A stretch of DNA of 7,107 nucleotides from Christensenella sp. UBA5394. Lineage in GTDB: Bacteria; Bacillota; Clostridia; Christensenellales; CAG-138. Below, piece by piece: positions 6,128-7,107 of this stretch. The stretch lies in the NCBI GenBank assembly GCA_002409725.1, contig DHOI01000030.1, positions 8,303 to 15,409 of the forward strand. The letters run 5' to 3'. How positions within the stretch are numbered: the stretch's first letter is position 1; each line of letters begins with the position of its first letter. The notes below the pieces were generated by a model. The model was given only the letters and a program-made list of their open reading frames with translations. It was not told where the DNA came from and did no database searches. The position numbers and the translations under genes are program-made.

Positions 6128-6189
6128 GCCACAACTCCAAATGGTAGTTTGCTTATTTTTTAAAAGTAAGGTAGGGGTTTGGGACTGTC

Positions 6190-6216
6190 GCGTTAAGCAT
6201 TTTCAATGCATAACGC
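6190..6216. repeat. Stem-loop A of the intergenic element
   Basis: GCGTTA pairs with TAACGC. After an A-A mismatch the stem continues as GCATT/AATGC around a TTC loop. It shares bases with the left terminal repeat, so this local fold and long-range end-to-end pairing exclude each other. Confidence 0.7.
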
Positions 6217-6224
6217 AGAGATGT

Positions 6225-6239
6225 TTCGCCTCCGGCGAA
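6225..6239. repeat. Stem-loop B of the intergenic element
   Basis: TTCGCC/GGCGAA, 6 bp around a TCC loop. It overlaps a competing palindrome, GAACCCC/GGGGTTC (6237-6251). Confidence 0.6.
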
Positions 6240-6252
6240 CCCCCGGGGTTCT

Positions 6253-6277
6253 AAAAAGGCGTCACAGGCGCCTTTTT
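6253..6277. terminator. Bidirectional intrinsic terminator between convergent genes
   Basis: AAAAAGGCG pairs perfectly with CGCCTTTTT around a 7-nt loop. The A/T ends give a five-T run after a GC stem on both strands. It can therefore end transcripts of the flavoprotein gene (plus) and of hypA (minus), which face each other across this gap. The adjoining GCCCC-TTT-GGGGC (6278-6290) is a second small stem. Confidence 0.7.
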
Positions 6278-6299
6278 GCCCCTTTGGGGCACCGAACCC

Positions 6300-6356
6300 G
6301 CTGTCGCGTATCGTGCATTTGAATATTTATACGTTGCATGCACTTAACGCGACAGC
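6300..6356. repeat. Long stem-loop E of the intergenic element
   Basis: GCTGTCGCGT (6300-6309) pairs with ACGCGACAGC (6347-6356). After a 3x3 internal loop, GTGCAT (6313-6318) pairs with ATGCAC (6338-6343). The apical 19 nt are AT-rich. The right arm belongs to the right terminal repeat, and the left arm is a third copy of CTGTCGCGT. Confidence 0.7.
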
Positions 6357-6377
6357 CCCAACGCTCCCCGCGCCCCA

Positions 6378-6719
6378 TCAACAGGCCACGATCTCCTTGA
6401 TGAAGAACTCCCTGCCGCCCAAGATCTCGTAATCCCTGCCGCCGCATTGGGGGCAGGTTTCACCGTGCTCGGTGAGGCCGAAAACCTTGCCGCAGGCGCG
6501 GCAGCGGCCATTGGCTGGCAAGGTTTCGATCCTGAGCTTGGTGTTTTGCAGCATGGTGCCATCCGCCGCGGCCGGATAGCAGGCCTCGAGATAACGGGGG
6601 ATGACGCCGGAACGCTCGCCCACCTGTAAAACCAGGGTGCCGATCTGCGTGAGGTGGTTCTGCGCGGCGATGCGGGAGACCTGCTCCACCACGTGGTATA
6701 GAATGCCCAGCTCGTGCAT
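6378..6719 (-). CDS. hypA: HypA, nickel metallochaperone for hydrogenase maturation
   Basis: A complete 113-residue HypA/HybF protein. In known systems HypA delivers Ni2+ to [NiFe]-hydrogenase (and in some bacteria urease) together with the GTPase HypB. The N-terminal Met1-His2-Glu3 is the nickel site. The structural zinc site is Cys73-x2-Cys76 and Cys89-x2-Cys92 (CRACG ... CPQCGG). ESGVIP-like text of the family appears as ERSGVIPRYLEACYPAA. The start is the ATG 3 nt after the upstream gene's stop codon. There is no good Shine-Dalgarno sequence, so translation is probably coupled to that gene. The only hydrogenase in the window is [FeFe] and needs no nickel; a nickel client or HypB would have to lie elsewhere. 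Confidence 0.93.
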   Translation of the reverse strand: MHELGILYHVVEQVSRIAAQNHLTQIGTLVLQVGERSGVIPRYLEACYPAAADGTMLQNTKLRIETLPANGRCRACGKVFGLTEHGETCPQCGGRDYEILGGREFFIKEIVAC

Positions 6720-6722
6720 GGC

Positions 6723-7107
6723 CTAGCGCTTGCCGCCCACCAGCTTTTTGGCGGCGATCTTCACCTTGCGCTTGATAACATGGGGGGTGATGGCCTTTTT
6801 GATGCCCAGAAACTCCACGCCCTCGCCGTCGTAGACGCGCTCGAGGTGGATGGCGTCGAACTGGCACTTGGTCACGCACATGCCGCAGCCTACGCACATG
6901 TATTCATCCACCACCGTGGCGCCGCAGCCCAGGCAGCGCTCGCTCTCCTTCTTCATCTGCGCTTCTGTGAAGGTGCCGCGCAGATCGCGGAAGGTACGCT
7001 TGGCCTCCTCGGCCCTGACCTCGCTCACGCGCTGGCGGGGGGTGTTATCGTAGCTCTCGATCACGGCCGCGGCTTTATCCAGCTCGATAAAGGCCCGGCG
7101 GCTGCGG
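6723..7107 (-). CDS. Iron-sulfur protein, C-terminal part of a probable FAD-dependent oxidoreductase (cut at the window edge)
   Basis: The last 127 residues of a longer protein, open to the right edge. A GTG at 7064 is an internal valine and not a convincing start: the frame continues upstream in similar charged sequence (RRAFIELDKAAA) and no ribosome binding site precedes it. After a helical stretch rich in Arg and Glu come RCLGCGA, then CVGCGMCVTKCQFDAI: one CxxC pair and one CxxCxxCxxxC set, enough for one [4Fe-4S] cluster and perhaps a second. The end, KRKVKIAAKKLVGGKR, is basic. Segments of this kind close some clostridial GltD-like pyridine-nucleotide/FAD oxidoreductases, but no FAD or NAD site is visible here, so that name is an inference. 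Probably co-transcribed with hypA. Confidence 0.7.
   Translation of the reverse strand, partial: RSRRAFIELDKAAAVIESYDNTPRQRVSEVRAEEAKRTFRDLRGTFTEAQMKKESERCLGCGATVVDEYMCVGCGMCVTKCQFDAIHLERVYDGEGVEFLGIKKAITPHVIKRKVKIAAKKLVGGKR

Larger units (their letters stand above)
6179..6361. mobile_element. MITE-like structured intergenic element with 19-bp terminal inverted repeats
   Basis: Occupies most of the gene-free 6128-6377. The left end TTGGGACTGTCGCGTTAAG (6179-6197) and the inverse of 6343-6361 match at 18 of 19 bases. Between them are five more stem-loops (6190-6216, 6225-6239, 6253-6277, 6278-6290, 6300-6356) and no credible reading frame. Ends of the GG-n-n-CTGT-Y-GC type resemble insertion sequences of the IS6 family, from memory. 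No target-site duplication is visible in the flanks, so an old or non-mobile structured element remains possible. The remaining gap, 6128-6178, is AT-rich, with a loose CTTATTTT/AAAAGTAAG inverted repeat and nothing else. Confidence 0.55.

Noticed and set aside
5331..6140. Minus-strand open frame of 269 codons opposite the flavoprotein gene
   Set aside because: It reads through the perfect 14-bp hairpin and the full complement of a clear flavodoxin-fold gene, and has no family features.
6236..6252. CGAACCCCCGGGGTTCT as a LexA-like box
   Set aside because: Its half-sites are 7 bp apart instead of 4 and it is not near a promoter; it is one of the stems of the intergenic element.
6173..6367. 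Target-site duplication flanking the 6179-6361 element
   Set aside because: The 5 and 8 bases next to the ends (AGGGGTTT on the left, AACGCTCC on the right) do not match.
7062..7064. GTG as the start of a 113-residue iron-sulfur protein
   Set aside because: The frame stays open to the window edge with similar sequence and no ribosome binding site precedes the GTG, so it is an internal codon of a longer gene.

Overview
The window looks like a piece of the chromosome of a fairly GC-rich, strictly anaerobic Gram-positive bacterium, most likely a clostridium in the broad sense. This rests on an oxygen-sensitive class III (anaerobic) ribonucleotide reductase, an [FeFe]-hydrogenase, strong AGGAGG-type ribosome binding sites, and promoters with TTGACA/TATAAT-like hexamers. 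The genus cannot be told from the sequence. There is no rRNA, tRNA, CRISPR array, transposase gene or phage gene.

Layout. Positions 1-1895 (minus) hold most of nrdD, cut by the left edge before its glycyl-radical C-terminus. Its promoter (1961-1989) carries two NrdR-type boxes 32 bp apart, one filling the -35/-10 spacer. Upstream, also on the minus strand, are a small ArsC/Spx-family thioredoxin-fold protein (2059-2409) and a 488-residue [FeFe]-hydrogenase of the group B type (2502-3968). Between those two lies a terminator-like hairpin (2423-2455) immediately downstream of a promoter-like sequence. A divergent control region (3969-4143) separates the hydrogenase from dinB, DNA polymerase IV (4144-5352, plus). 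It contains two opposing promoters, a Rex-like dyad and a GC-rich inverted repeat. DinB is followed by a flavodoxin-fold oxidoreductase with an Isf-like cysteine cluster (5391-6095, plus) and a perfect 14-bp stem-loop.

From 6128 to 6377 there is no gene. About 180 bp of this gap (6179-6361) is bounded by 19-bp near-perfect inverted repeats and packed with five further stem-loops. It looks like a MITE-type mobile relic or a structured intergenic element, and is the least explained part of the window. To its right on the minus strand are hypA (6378-6719) and, 3 nt upstream of it, the C-terminal 127 residues of an iron-sulfur protein, probably an FAD-dependent oxidoreductase (6723-7107), cut by the right edge.

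Together the genes describe anaerobic redox and DNA metabolism: dNTP synthesis by a radical enzyme, hydrogen turnover, flavin/iron-sulfur electron transfer, metal delivery and lesion bypass. The genes themselves are ordinary families. The unusual signals are in the intergenic regions and in the cysteine pattern of the hydrogenase.
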